A stretch of DNA of 64,000 nucleotides from Phycisphaeraceae bacterium (GTDB lineage: Bacteria; Planctomycetota; Phycisphaerae; Phycisphaerales; UBA1924): positions 2,542,001 through 2,606,000 of the forward strand of contig CP060234.1 of the NCBI GenBank assembly GCA_023898685.1, written 5' to 3'. Positions 52,617 through 61,351 of this stretch are shown here, in pieces. Below the pieces are notes generated by a model. It ran no database searches, was not told where the DNA came from, and was given only the letters and a program-made list of their open reading frames with translations. Numbering within the stretch: position 1 is the first letter of the stretch; each line of letters opens with the position of its first letter. The position numbers were made by a program, and so were the translations under genes.

Positions 52617-53369
52617 TCACCCGGGCGTCAGCGCCGCCAGCCACTCCTTGTTGCCCGTGCCCTTGCCCTTCTTCTTCCCACCCAGCACGGGGCTCTCGAC
52701 GCAGCCCAGCACGCGCACGCCCAGCCCCGGCATCGCCGCGATGGCCTCGTCGACCACCGCCGCCGCACGCTCGGGGTCGAGCACGCCCTTGGGCCCCAGC
52801 TCCGACTTGTCCACCTCGTAGTGCGGCTTAATCAGCGTGATGACCAGGCCAGTCGAAAGGTGGGTGCCACTGCTCGCCGTCTGCGGCGCAGCAGTGCTCG
52901 GGGCGGGCGCCGGTCTGCACGACTGCGTCGAAGACGGCGAGTCGTGGCACCCACCTCGCACCCACCGCAGCGCCGCCGGGATCGCTTTCGCCTGGGGCGT
53001 CCAGCCCAGGTCGATCACGACGAGATCCACGCCCCCATGCTCAACGACGCCGGACGGGATCTCCGCGTGCAGCGCGTTCGTGCGCTCCATGACGGTCACC
53101 CGCTCGTCCTGCCGCAGCTTCCATGCCAGCTCACCGTACGCGGTATCGACCGACCACACCCTCGCCGCCCCGCCCTGCAAGAGGCAATCGGTGAACCCAC
53201 CTGTGCTGCACCCCAGGTCCGCTGCCCACCAGCTCGTCGGGTCGATCGAGAACGCGTCGAGCGCGTGCCTCAGCTTCAGCCCGCCCCGGCTGACGAAGGG
53301 GTTGTCGTTGGGACCGCTCGGTGTGGATGCACCCGTCACGATCGCATCATACGAATCGATGCTGCACAT
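52617..53369 (-). CDS. TlyA-like FtsJ-fold RNA methyltransferase with a 33-residue in-frame palindrome insertion
   Basis: 250 aa (start 53369; GTG 53339 also possible). It has the SAM-binding core ADLGCSTGGFTDCLLQGGA and later KPHYEV. TlyA proteins methylate rRNA 2'-OH; this one lacks the usual N-terminal S4 domain. Between RWVR and GLVITLIKPHYEV, where relatives have only a few residues, 33 codons are supplied by a 99-bp palindrome (52858-52956) that keeps the frame. Ends with KKKGKGTGNKEWLAAL. The insertion sits next to a conserved strand, so folding may be affected. Confidence 0.85.
   Translation of the reverse strand: MCSIDSYDAIVTGASTPSGPNDNPFVSRGGLKLRHALDAFSIDPTSWWAADLGCSTGGFTDCLLQGGAARVWSVDTAYGELAWKLRQDERVTVMERTNALHAEIPSGVVEHGGVDLVVIDLGWTPQAKAIPAALRWVRGGCHDSPSSTQSCRPAPAPSTAAPQTASSGTHLSTGLVITLIKPHYEVDKSELGPKGVLDPERAAAVVDEAIAAMPGLGVRVLGCVESPVLGGKKKGKGTGNKEWLAALTPG
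52858..52956. repeat. 99-bp palindrome inside the methyltransferase gene
   Basis: Arms 52858-52902 (AGGTGGGTGCCACTGCTCGC...) and 52913-52956 are inverse copies with few mismatches. 99 nt is 33 codons exactly. Related palindromes are at 50189-50287 (also 99 nt) and 50465-50568. Confidence 0.92.
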
Positions 53370-53370
53370 C

Positions 53371-53445
53371 ACGAGCCGCGGGCGCGAGCCCGCGGAGTTC
53401 CGCGCCGAAGGCACATCGCTCCGCGGGCTCGCGCCCGCGGCTCGT
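53371..53445. repeat. REP pair (CGAG-type) with perfect 27-bp arms
   Basis: Arms 53371-53397 (ACGAGCCGCGGGCGCGAGCC...) and 53419-53445 are perfect inverse copies. It ends 2 nt before the start codon of the methyltransferase gene on the minus strand, replacing its 5' leader. Confidence 0.93.
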
Positions 53446-53473
53446 CAGAATGCCGCGATCCGCACAACTCAGG

Positions 53474-54442
53474 TCAGACCTGGTGCACGGGCCTCGCCGC
53501 CCGCTCCTCGGCCGCCCGCTTGACCTCGATGTCCTGCTCGGGAATCACCGGGGCCGCGGTCTGCGAGGGCGTCACGCCCACGATCGCGATGCCCAGCTTG
53601 TCGGCCTTCGCGATCAGATCCTGCCGGTCGAGCATGATCACGTCGCCCGCCGCGAGCGCCAGGCAGCGCGCCCCGTTGCGGTGCATGTTCTCGAGCGTCC
53701 GGGGGCCGACGGTCGGCACGTCGCTCCGCCGGTCGTGACCCGCACGCGAACCCTTGCACAGCGTCCACCCCGTCGCCCGGCAGATCTGCCCGACGCGCTC
53801 GATCATCCGGTCGGTCCCCTCGATCGCCTCGACCGCGAGCACGTCGCGGTCGCGCACCGCCAGGGCCTGCCCGATGTCGAGCCGCAGCAGCTCGCCCAGC
53901 ATGGGCCAGACGAAATCAATGTCCGCCAGTTGCTCGCGCGTCGGGCGGGTGCGTGTCATCACGCCCGGCTCGGCGAGCTGGTTCGGGATGGGGCTGGTCG
54001 AGTCCATGAGCGAGACTCCGTTCCGGTCGAGTTCCTCGGCGATCGCCCGCAGGATCGCGTGCGACCGCCGGTCGTGGCGGAGATGCTTGAACCAGGCGTA
54101 GAAGGTGCGGAAGTCGGGGATGTTTCGCACATACCGCCATGGATCGTGGGCGATCTTCGCTTTGTCGATCCGGCCCACCATGATCGCGTGCCGAACGCCC
54201 CGCTTTGTGAGGTGCTTCGACCACGACCCGACCCGCAGCAGCGGCACCTCGACGAACGTAGTGCTGATCGCCGGCAGCTCCGGCTCGAACTGCCGCGCGA
54301 GTCCCAGCGTGTGCACCGTGTGCCCCGCCGAGCGCAGACTCTCCGCGATCAGCACCGGCAGTCGGCCCCCACCGGCAATCAGGCCGATCGGGGTCGGCGG
54401 CGGTGGCGGGTCTGGCAGGATGGCGAGTTGGGGCTCGTTCAT
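53474..54442 (-). CDS. lpxI: UDP-2,3-diacylglucosamine pyrophosphatase LpxI-like
   Basis: 322 aa. LpxI makes lipid X in lipid A synthesis in organisms without LpxH. The N-terminal domain starts IGLIAGGGRLPVLIAESL; the DUF1009 catalytic part has VEAIEGTDRMIERVG and SDVPTVGPRTLENM, with a conserved Asp in each. Length is slightly above typical because of a Pro-rich N-terminus. Supports a Gram-negative envelope. Confidence 0.9.
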   Translation of the reverse strand: MNEPQLAILPDPPPPPTPIGLIAGGGRLPVLIAESLRSAGHTVHTLGLARQFEPELPAISTTFVEVPLLRVGSWSKHLTKRGVRHAIMVGRIDKAKIAHDPWRYVRNIPDFRTFYAWFKHLRHDRRSHAILRAIAEELDRNGVSLMDSTSPIPNQLAEPGVMTRTRPTREQLADIDFVWPMLGELLRLDIGQALAVRDRDVLAVEAIEGTDRMIERVGQICRATGWTLCKGSRAGHDRRSDVPTVGPRTLENMHRNGARCLALAAGDVIMLDRQDLIAKADKLGIAIVGVTPSQTAAPVIPEQDIEVKRAAEERAARPVHQV

Positions 54443-54649
54443 GAGCGGGTGGCCCGCATTCGGCGCGGGGGCCCAGAGTTTAGCGCATCCGCAACCGAAT
54501 CGCCGAAATCCTCATGCGGATCTGAATTTCGACCCGCTTTTCCAAGGCTGGATCGCTACAAGTGGTATCGGACGTTCTCCACAATACCAAATACGGCCAA
54601 GAGTTGTGCGGACCGCGTCTTTCAGTGGGCCCTAATTAGGGGGATCGCA

Positions 54650-54880
54650 TTGGCGTCGACTCAGCACGGAAAGCCAAAACGCCCCGCCGAGCCCTCAAAT
54701 GCCCACGCCGGCAACCCCTGGATCGGTGTTCGGTTCACCTGCGCCCGCGCCTATGTCAGGGTCTACCGGAAGCCCGAGGCCCCGGTTTACCTCGCCCGAT
54801 GCCCCAAGTGCGGCCAGTGCGTCCGCTTCCGCGTCGGCGCGGGCGGCACCAGCGCCCGATTCTTCGAGGTCAGTTGCTGA
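54650..54880 (+). CDS. Small zinc-ribbon protein conserved in planctomycetes
   Basis: 76 aa. The ordered core NPWIGVRFTCARAYVRVYR then YLARCPKCGQCVRFRVGAGG and TSARFFEVSC resembles a short protein I associate with planctomycete genomes; function unknown. CPKCGQC may bind zinc. The TTG at 54650 is chosen for the TAGGGGGA site just upstream. It precedes a REP pair. The 207-bp gap before it shows no other feature. Confidence 0.65.
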   Translation: MASTQHGKPKRPAEPSNAHAGNPWIGVRFTCARAYVRVYRKPEAPVYLARCPKCGQCVRFRVGAGGTSARFFEVSC

Positions 54881-54908
54881 CGACCCGCGACGCCCGGATT
54901 CCACACCC

Positions 54909-55001
54909 GAAGGAGCCCCGAGCGCGAGCGACGGGTCGAGCGAGCAAGGGCCCCCGATCGCTCCCTCATACCGGCCCATCGCTCACGCTCGGGGCTCCTT
55001 T
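54909..55001. repeat. REP pair (GGAGCCC-type), intergenic
   Basis: Arms 54909-54938 (GAAGGAGCCCCGAGCGCGAG...) and 54971-55001 are inverse copies of the family flanking the RAYT gene. Confidence 0.9.
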
Positions 55002-55041
55002 CCAGACCTCACACACCTCGCCCACCCGATACAGTCCCCGC

Positions 55042-55581
55042 ATGGCCGGACCACAGCCCTACAGCGTCTCCTCTCCCCGCGGCGTCTGCGCCGTCACCGG
55101 CAATCCGATCAGCGCGGGCGAGCCCTGCGTTTCGTTGCTTGTCGAGCACGAAGGCGATGAGGGACTCGACCGCCTCGACGTCGCGCTCGACGCCTGGGAC
55201 TCGGGCCGCCGCCCCGAGCACGCGGGCGCCACGATCGCGACCTGGCACACGGTGATACCCGAGAAGGACAAGCCCCGCCAGCAGCTCATCGGCGATGGGG
55301 AGGTGCTCGACCTGTTCGAGCAGCTGGCCGAGGCCGAAGACCCCAGGCAGCTCGCGTTCCGCTACCTGCTCGCGCTCATCCTCATCCGCAAGCGTCAGCT
55401 CGCCTGGGAGGGGGCGACGCCCGCCGCCCGGGGCGTGCCCGGCTCGATCAGCGTCCGCCGGCGGGGCGAGAAGGATGCGCCGCCGATGGAGGTCGTCGAC
55501 CCGGGCCTCGACGACGACGCGATCGACGCCGCCACCGAGCAGATCGCCATGGTCATGAACCTCGACGAGCAGGACACCTGA
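55042..55581 (+). CDS. Conserved hypothetical protein
   Basis: 179 aa cytosolic protein, no family recognised. The start GVCAVTGNPISAGEPCVSLLVE resembles a planctomycete-style two-Cys treble-clef, and a helical stretch (EVLDLFEQLAEAEDPRQLAFRYLLALILIRKRQL) follows, then an acidic C-terminus. ATG 55042. It overlaps the following lipoprotein gene (TGATG), so the two are cotranslated; a role in the same process is likely. Confidence 0.7.
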   Translation: MAGPQPYSVSSPRGVCAVTGNPISAGEPCVSLLVEHEGDEGLDRLDVALDAWDSGRRPEHAGATIATWHTVIPEKDKPRQQLIGDGEVLDLFEQLAEAEDPRQLAFRYLLALILIRKRQLAWEGATPAARGVPGSISVRRRGEKDAPPMEVVDPGLDDDAIDAATEQIAMVMNLDEQDT

Positions 55582-56594
55582 TGCGCCACACGACGCGGCT
55601 CGAGACGCACCTTCCGGGGTGGCATGCCCACGCGCAGCGCGGGCATGGTCTGGGACGATCCCGGCGCCATCCTGGAAAACGCGCCCGCGCTGCGCGTGGG
55701 CATGCCTCGCGGAGCGGCATCCCCGTCGTTGTCGCGATGCTCGCCTGCCTGGTGCTTGCGATCCTCCCCGCCGGCTGCGGTTCATCACCCAAGTCGGGCG
55801 GCGATCACTCCCAGCCCGCCCCGCTTGCCGACGCTGCGGCCGTGGTCAAGGCCTACAACGCGCGCACAAGCCGGGTCACTAGCCTCTGGGCCCGCGCCTC
55901 GGTGGTGCTCGAGGGCGAGGACGCCGAGGGACGCGACCTCCGCGAGCGGGCCGAGGGCCATCTTCAGATCGTGCCGCCGAGCGACGTCGCACTCACGCTC
56001 GGCAAGCTGGGCGAGACCAACCTGTATTTCGGGTCCAACGACACCGTCTACTGGTGGTTTGACATGATCGATCCCGACTTCAAGGTCGCCTCGTTCGGCC
56101 GCCACCGGCTCGTCACCCCTGAGAAGATCGACCGTCTCGATCTGCCCATAGATCCGCTCGACCTCATTGAGGCGCTCGGCATTACGACCCTGCCGGACGA
56201 TGGTTCGACGAAGGTCGCTCCCGGGCCCGAAGCCGGCACGCTCATGCTCGCCGCTCCGGCCCACCGCGGCACCCGGCGGATCACAATCGACCGCGAGCAC
56301 TCCGAGCCCGGCAGGATTGAGCTGCTGGATGACGACGGCCAGACACTGCTCGAGGCCGACCTGAGCCGGTACCGGCTGATCGCGGGGCTCGATCCGGGCG
56401 AAGCGCCGCTGCGCATCCCCGAGCGGGTGAACGTCCGCCTGGCCGGCTTCGACGGTGAGATCCGTCTTTCGTTCTACGAGCCGACTCGCCGCGAGATCAA
56501 GCCGGTCGCGTTCGATCCCGCCAAGCTCGCCGACGTGTACGGCATCGACGCGCTCGAGGACCTCGACATGCCCACCGAGCGCCCGGGCCCGTAG
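55581..56594 (+). CDS. Predicted lipoprotein (outer-membrane-associated, LolA/DUF4292-like)
   Basis: 337 aa. The lipobox LPAGC follows VVVAMLACLVLAI, but only after an unusually long n-region of about 46 residues, rich in Arg/His/Gly, which a palindrome at 55621-55706 encodes. The mature part has a beta-rich fold with AVVKAYNARTSRVTSLWARA, as in LolA-like lipoprotein carriers. Function not certain. ATG 55581 overlaps the preceding stop. Next gene begins 8 nt later. Confidence 0.72.
   Translation: MRHTTRLETHLPGWHAHAQRGHGLGRSRRHPGKRARAARGHASRSGIPVVVAMLACLVLAILPAGCGSSPKSGGDHSQPAPLADAAAVVKAYNARTSRVTSLWARASVVLEGEDAEGRDLRERAEGHLQIVPPSDVALTLGKLGETNLYFGSNDTVYWWFDMIDPDFKVASFGRHRLVTPEKIDRLDLPIDPLDLIEALGITTLPDDGSTKVAPGPEAGTLMLAAPAHRGTRRITIDREHSEPGRIELLDDDGQTLLEADLSRYRLIAGLDPGEAPLRIPERVNVRLAGFDGEIRLSFYEPTRREIKPVAFDPAKLADVYGIDALEDLDMPTERPGP
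55621..55706. repeat. Palindrome inside the lipoprotein signal region
   Basis: Perfect 24-nt arms at 55621-55644 (GGCATGCCCACGCGCAGCGC...) and 55683-55706. It lies within the coding n-region before the lipoprotein signal peptide. Confidence 0.93.
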
Positions 56595-56602
56595 GATCGC
56601 CC

Positions 56603-58150
56603 ATGCTCTCCCATGCCCGGCGTCTGCTCGGGATCATCTTCGTTCTGCTCGCCACCGTTGCCTTTGCCCGCGCCGACGGGTACGCGATCGGCGTCGCAGG
56701 TGTCGACCAGCCCGACGCGGCGGTGCCCGAGGTGCATGGTTGGGTGGTCATGCCCAGGCCTGACGGCGACGGGTACATGCTCGTCCATCTCCCGCCCCGC
56801 GACGCCGCGGTGCATGGGGGGATCGAGGGGCTGGCCCGGCGAGCCCGCGAGTTGGCGGACACGCCCGTCGCGATTGCGGCCGACGGACGGCGGGTCTACA
56901 CGGTCTTCAACGGCGAGCCCCGGACGCTCCGTTCGCTTGATGCTGTGCCGACGCCCGTGGACGGGATCTGGAACGAGGTGCCCGAGGACCGGTGGACGCC
57001 CTACACGCCCCCGCCCGCGAACGGCGATGTGCTGGGACTCGCGATCGAGAATGGACGCCCGACCATCCTGCTGGCCATCGACGGCAAGCCCACGCTCTAC
57101 GCGCTCGACGACGAGAAGTGGAGCGAGGCGGAACTGCCCGACAGCGATCCCGCCGGGCGATGGCGCCTTCTCGGCGACACGCAGGGGCTGGTCCTGGTGC
57201 GAGTCAACAAGGGCAAGATCACCTCGTGGCGGCGTGACGCCTCGACCGGCTGGCGCGAGCGCGAAATAGCGGTGTCCGCCGACGCGGAGGTGGTGGGAGC
57301 GGTCCCGGGTGGGCTCGTGCTGCTCGCGCCCGACGGGGCCGACAAGCTCTCGGTGCTCGTCGCCAACGAAAACTCCGACGCCGCCGCTTCGCTTGTCGCC
57401 ACGGTTGACCGGCCCGGGCCCGCCGACAAGACCAGCCTGGGCGTCGTTGTGTTGCCCGACGCGACGGGCCGCCTCGTGCTGCTCTGGGCCGAGCCCGTGG
57501 CGAAGGACGAGGGCTTTGCTCACATGATCCGGGAGATCTCGCTTTCGACGGGACACGTGCTCTATGACGGGCCGGTCGAGCAGATCATGCCCGTCTCGGC
57601 CAGCGAGTTCCGCCTGATCGCGATCGCCCTGATGCTCGTGCTCGTCGTCTCGCTCTACGTCGTGCTTAGGCCGGTCAACGAGCGCGATGCCGTATCGTTG
57701 CCGGAAGGCTGGGCCCTGGCCGGCCCGGGCCGCCGTTTCGTCGCCTCGGTGCTCGACGCCCTGGTCTGCGCGGTTCCCGTCTCCTGGCTGCTCGATGTCC
57801 CGCTCCAGCAGATCTTCTCGGCGGGTGCGCTGCTCGCGCCCGGCACGTCCTGGGTCGCCATTCCCGCGGTCTTCGCCCTCGGCGCGGTCTACGGCGCGCT
57901 CGCCGAGGCCGCGTTCGGGACGACGCTGGGCAAGTTCCTGCTGGGCTGCCGCGTCATCCGCGTCGGTCCCGATGGCGGCCGGCCCGGTCTGGCCGCCTGT
58001 TTCATCCGCAACCTGATCAAGTGGGTCCTGCCCCCGGTCGCGGCGCTTGCGATGCTCGAACCCTCGGGGCGGCACCGCGGCGATCTCCTGGCCGGCGTGG
58101 TCGTCGCCATGCCCGCACTGCCCCCGACGCCGCCGGACGAGGGCGCGTGA
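56603..58150 (+). CDS. RDD-family membrane protein with an N-terminal propeller-like domain
   Basis: 515 aa. A signal peptide (LLGIIFVLLATVAFARA) and about 330 residues of beta-rich exported domain (repeats like GRVLVLWAEPVAK) are followed by a membrane helix (FRLIAIALMLVLVVSLYVVL) and an RDD domain: GRRFVASVLDALVCAVP, EAAFGTTLGKFLLGCRVI and a polar end. RDD proteins are putative transporters of unknown substrate. In a row with the lipoprotein gene 8 nt upstream. Confidence 0.83.
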   Translation: MLSHARRLLGIIFVLLATVAFARADGYAIGVAGVDQPDAAVPEVHGWVVMPRPDGDGYMLVHLPPRDAAVHGGIEGLARRARELADTPVAIAADGRRVYTVFNGEPRTLRSLDAVPTPVDGIWNEVPEDRWTPYTPPPANGDVLGLAIENGRPTILLAIDGKPTLYALDDEKWSEAELPDSDPAGRWRLLGDTQGLVLVRVNKGKITSWRRDASTGWREREIAVSADAEVVGAVPGGLVLLAPDGADKLSVLVANENSDAAASLVATVDRPGPADKTSLGVVVLPDATGRLVLLWAEPVAKDEGFAHMIREISLSTGHVLYDGPVEQIMPVSASEFRLIAIALMLVLVVSLYVVLRPVNERDAVSLPEGWALAGPGRRFVASVLDALVCAVPVSWLLDVPLQQIFSAGALLAPGTSWVAIPAVFALGAVYGALAEAAFGTTLGKFLLGCRVIRVGPDGGRPGLAACFIRNLIKWVLPPVAALAMLEPSGRHRGDLLAGVVVAMPALPPTPPDEGA

Positions 58151-58231
58151 TCGGCCCGGCCTGCACTTTCTTGCGCGGCCGGTGAAGCCCGCGGGCTCCG
58201 GCTCCCGATAGAGCCTCGGTGGAACACCCCT

Positions 58232-60820
58232 GTGGGGCCGGAGGATCCGGTCCGGGTGGTGCCGCGGAGGTTTCGTGCCGTGGAGTCGGCTGGCGGATCC
58301 GGCAATGTGGCCCCCTCGGACGGGGGATCGACCCAAGGCCCCGAGCAGGGTTCGGGCGGTCCCGCTCGGACCCGTTGGCGCGATATCTGGCCGCTGCCGC
58401 TGCTGCTGGTTGCCGGTGGCACGCTCGTGGCGGGCGTGGTGATGTCGCTGATGACCCGGCCCGCGCCGGTGTTCACCCCAGCGCTCGAGCGCGCCGACCA
58501 CATGATTAGCGCGGGGCGGTACGACGACGCCATCAAGGAACTCAACGACAACGTCTTCCCCTACCTGGGTCGGCCCGAGCTCGGCGTCGAACTCGAAGCG
58601 AGATTCCACACGCTGCTGGCACGGGCGCTCTACAGAGGCCAGCAGGAGCTCGAGTTTCCGCAGCGCGTGAACGACGAGAACGTCGTCAAGCAGTACCTCG
58701 CGTCGGAAAAGCTCAACACCAAGCTCGCCCAGACTGACATCGACGCGCTGGCGCGCACCTACGTGGCCCTCGACGAGCCCGATCGCGCCAAGGACAGGCT
58801 CCGCTCGCTGACCGACCCCGCCGACCGGGACGCCCTGTATCGCCTGCTCATCGATTCGGGCCTGCACAAGACACGCCCCGACTACGCGAACCTGCTGCTG
58901 ACCATCGAGGAGATGCTCGCGTCCGACGGCCTGGATGAGACCGACCGTGTCTGGGCGATGGCGCGCCGGGCGGAAGCGCAGCTCGAGCTGGGCTACACGT
59001 CGGAGGCGATCAACGACCTGCTCCGCGAGATGCCGCTGCTGGTCGGGAAGGACATCCCGGGCCTGGGTGAGTTGTTTGTGATGCTGGGGCGGGCCTACTA
59101 CGACACGGGGGCCTACCGCGAGGCGCAGCGGGAGCTCGAGCGGGCCGACCGCGACGACATGCTCGCCGATTCCGACCCGGCCCGGGCCTGGGCCCGACTG
59201 TATCTCGCGCACGTCAAGACGCGGCTCGCGGCCGACGAGGACCAGCTCCGCGAGGCGAGGGACGGCTACGAGCAGATCGTGCAGCGGTCGAGCAACTCGG
59301 GTGCTTTTCTCCCGGCACTCCTGGGATTGGCGGAAACGGAGGCCGATCTCGGATCCGACGACGCATCTCTCGAGTCGTACGGGGCTCTCGTCTCGGAATT
59401 GAAGGCCCGCGACGACGTCCCCAGGCCGACCCGAGAGGAAGTGACCGCGAGCCTGCTCTCCCGGGCCCGATCGCGGAACGAAGCGTGGCGCACGGGCGGC
59501 GGGCCGCAGCTCGTCGAGTTCGCGCTCCGCTTCGCCGAGATCGCCGGTGAGCTCTACCCCCTCGAATCGACCCCGGCCGACGTGCTCGACGTGCTCAGCC
59601 GGATCAACGAGTCGGCGGCGTATTCCACGCTGGGTCTTCCGCCCGACACCGAGCGGCAACAGCTCGACCTCGAAGACCTGCGGACGGCCGACCCCGGCAC
59701 GCTCCAGCGGGCCAAGCGACACCTGATCCGCGCCGCGAGCTTCGCGCGGATGCACGCGGACTTGTTCGTGATCGATGACTATGAGAGGTACGCCGACTCG
59801 CTCTGGCGTTCGGCCCAGCTCAGCGACTCGGCGGGCGATCGGGATCAGGCGATCGCGTCGTTCACGACGTTCGCCGAGACCGTGCGGGAAGACTCGCGGC
59901 AGGCCGAGGCGAGATTCCGGCTCGGGCAGATGTTCCAGGCGCGGGGCGAATACACGACCGCGGCCGACTACTACAAGGGCCTGATCGACGAGCAGCAGTC
60001 GTCGCCCAACCCCGGCGTCGGGCAGTGGGCTGATCTGAGCTACGTCCCGCTGGCGCAGTGTTACATCCTGGACGTGGACGACACCAACGACGGCGATGCG
60101 CTCCGGTTGCTCCAGAGCGCGATCGACGGCACGCGGGGCGGCCCGGATCGCCCCGAGTTCCGCCAGGCCGTGCTCGAGCTTGGCAACCTCGCGTTCCGCG
60201 ACGGGCGTTACGCCGAGGCCATCGAGAAGTTCGAGGAGGCCATCGCCCGCGAGGGCGATCACGGCGACGAGGCGCTGGTCAGCTATCGGCTCGCCGACTC
60301 GTATCGCCTGCTCGCCGAGGAGATCGGGCACCGGCTCGACGAGCCGATGAGCGAACGCGACGCGGGGATGCTCGCGGACGAGCGGGCCGCCCACCTACGG
60401 CGGGCGATCGAGCTGTTCACGCAGGTGCGTGACGAGCTGGGCAAGCGCGATCCGCGGACGCTGACGCAACTGGAGGAGACCTACCTGCGGAACTCCTCGT
60501 TCTACCTGGGCGACTGCGCGTTCGATCTACGGAGTTTCGAGGAGGCGATCGAGTATTACCGCATGGCGAGATCGTCCTATCCGGGTGATCCGGCGGTGCT
60601 GGTGGCCTTGATGCAGATCGTCAACGCGTACATCGAGCTGGGCGACATGCGCAGCGCCCGCACCGCGAACGAGCGGGCCAGGGCGTTCTACCAATCGCTC
60701 CCGAAAGAAGTTTGGGATGATCCCAACCTGCCCCTGGGGCGCCAGGAGTGGGAGCGGTGGCTCGACTCGAACGCGAAGCTCTACCAGGACTCGTCCGTTG
60801 CGGAGGCGCCATCGCAGTAA
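58232..60820 (+). CDS. Large membrane-anchored TPR protein
   Basis: 862 aa. A disordered N-terminus and a single membrane helix (LPLLLVAGGTLVAGVVMSLM, about 50-70) precede about a dozen TPR-like helical pairs. Examples are YDDAIKELNDNVFPYLGR, VMLGRAYYDTGAYREAQREL, RLGQMFQARGEYTTAADYY, LGNLAFRDGRYAEAIEKFEE and LGDCAFDLRSFEEAIEYYR. It likely scaffolds a periplasmic complex. Being 27 nt upstream of flagellar genes may be coincidental. GTG 58232 is used. Confidence 0.83.
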   Translation: MGPEDPVRVVPRRFRAVESAGGSGNVAPSDGGSTQGPEQGSGGPARTRWRDIWPLPLLLVAGGTLVAGVVMSLMTRPAPVFTPALERADHMISAGRYDDAIKELNDNVFPYLGRPELGVELEARFHTLLARALYRGQQELEFPQRVNDENVVKQYLASEKLNTKLAQTDIDALARTYVALDEPDRAKDRLRSLTDPADRDALYRLLIDSGLHKTRPDYANLLLTIEEMLASDGLDETDRVWAMARRAEAQLELGYTSEAINDLLREMPLLVGKDIPGLGELFVMLGRAYYDTGAYREAQRELERADRDDMLADSDPARAWARLYLAHVKTRLAADEDQLREARDGYEQIVQRSSNSGAFLPALLGLAETEADLGSDDASLESYGALVSELKARDDVPRPTREEVTASLLSRARSRNEAWRTGGGPQLVEFALRFAEIAGELYPLESTPADVLDVLSRINESAAYSTLGLPPDTERQQLDLEDLRTADPGTLQRAKRHLIRAASFARMHADLFVIDDYERYADSLWRSAQLSDSAGDRDQAIASFTTFAETVREDSRQAEARFRLGQMFQARGEYTTAADYYKGLIDEQQSSPNPGVGQWADLSYVPLAQCYILDVDDTNDGDALRLLQSAIDGTRGGPDRPEFRQAVLELGNLAFRDGRYAEAIEKFEEAIAREGDHGDEALVSYRLADSYRLLAEEIGHRLDEPMSERDAGMLADERAAHLRRAIELFTQVRDELGKRDPRTLTQLEETYLRNSSFYLGDCAFDLRSFEEAIEYYRMARSSYPGDPAVLVALMQIVNAYIELGDMRSARTANERARAFYQSLPKEVWDDPNLPLGRQEWERWLDSNAKLYQDSSVAEAPSQ

Positions 60821-60847
60821 CCGGCGGAGCCGGGGAAGGCCGTCAGG

Positions 60848-61348
60848 ATGACACATCGGGCGTCAGGGAACGACGCGGCGATCCAACTCGAGAACAAGCT
60901 GGGCGAGCACTGGCGCGGCGCGCTCGACCGCGTGCTCTCGCGCCAGCTCGAGCTCTACGGCGAGCTCGACGCGTTGTGCAATCGGCAGCGGGGGCTCATC
61001 GAGGCGAACGACGCCGACCGCCTCGTGGGGCTGCTCGGCGAGCGCTCTCGGGTCGTGCAGTCCATCGCCGACACCGCCGATCATCTCGCGCCGTTCACCA
61101 GGGCCTGGGGGGAGATCGAATCGACCCTGGACGACAAGACGCTCCGCGACCTCAAGCGGCGGCTCGACGTGATCGCGTCGATCGCGGCGTCGGTCGCCGA
61201 ACGAGACGCCGCGGACGGGGAGGCGATCAAGGCCAAGCGGAACGCCCTCGCCGACCGGCTCGCTGGGTTGGACCGGTCGAAGGCGGCGGTGACGGCGTAC
61301 GGCGGGCCCAGGCCGAGCGGCGCCCGTATGCAGGACAGGAAGGGCTGA
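60848..61348 (+). CDS. FlgN-like flagellar chaperone
   Basis: 166 aa helical protein. LENKLGEHWRGALDRVLSRQLELYGELDALCNRQRGLIEANDADRL is the size and pattern of FlgN, the chaperone of hook-junction proteins FlgK/FlgL. The position directly before the flagellar kinase, sigma-54 activator and flgB supports this. ATG 60848. Ends in a basic tail. Confidence 0.75.
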   Translation: MTHRASGNDAAIQLENKLGEHWRGALDRVLSRQLELYGELDALCNRQRGLIEANDADRLVGLLGERSRVVQSIADTADHLAPFTRAWGEIESTLDDKTLRDLKRRLDVIASIAASVAERDAADGEAIKAKRNALADRLAGLDRSKAAVTAYGGPRPSGARMQDRKG

Positions 61349-61351
61349 CCG

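Noticed and set aside
56474..60394. 1306-codon open frame on the minus strand
   Set aside because: Antisense to three well-supported genes; composition (His/Arg/Val/Gly) is that of a high-GC shadow and no family resemblance.
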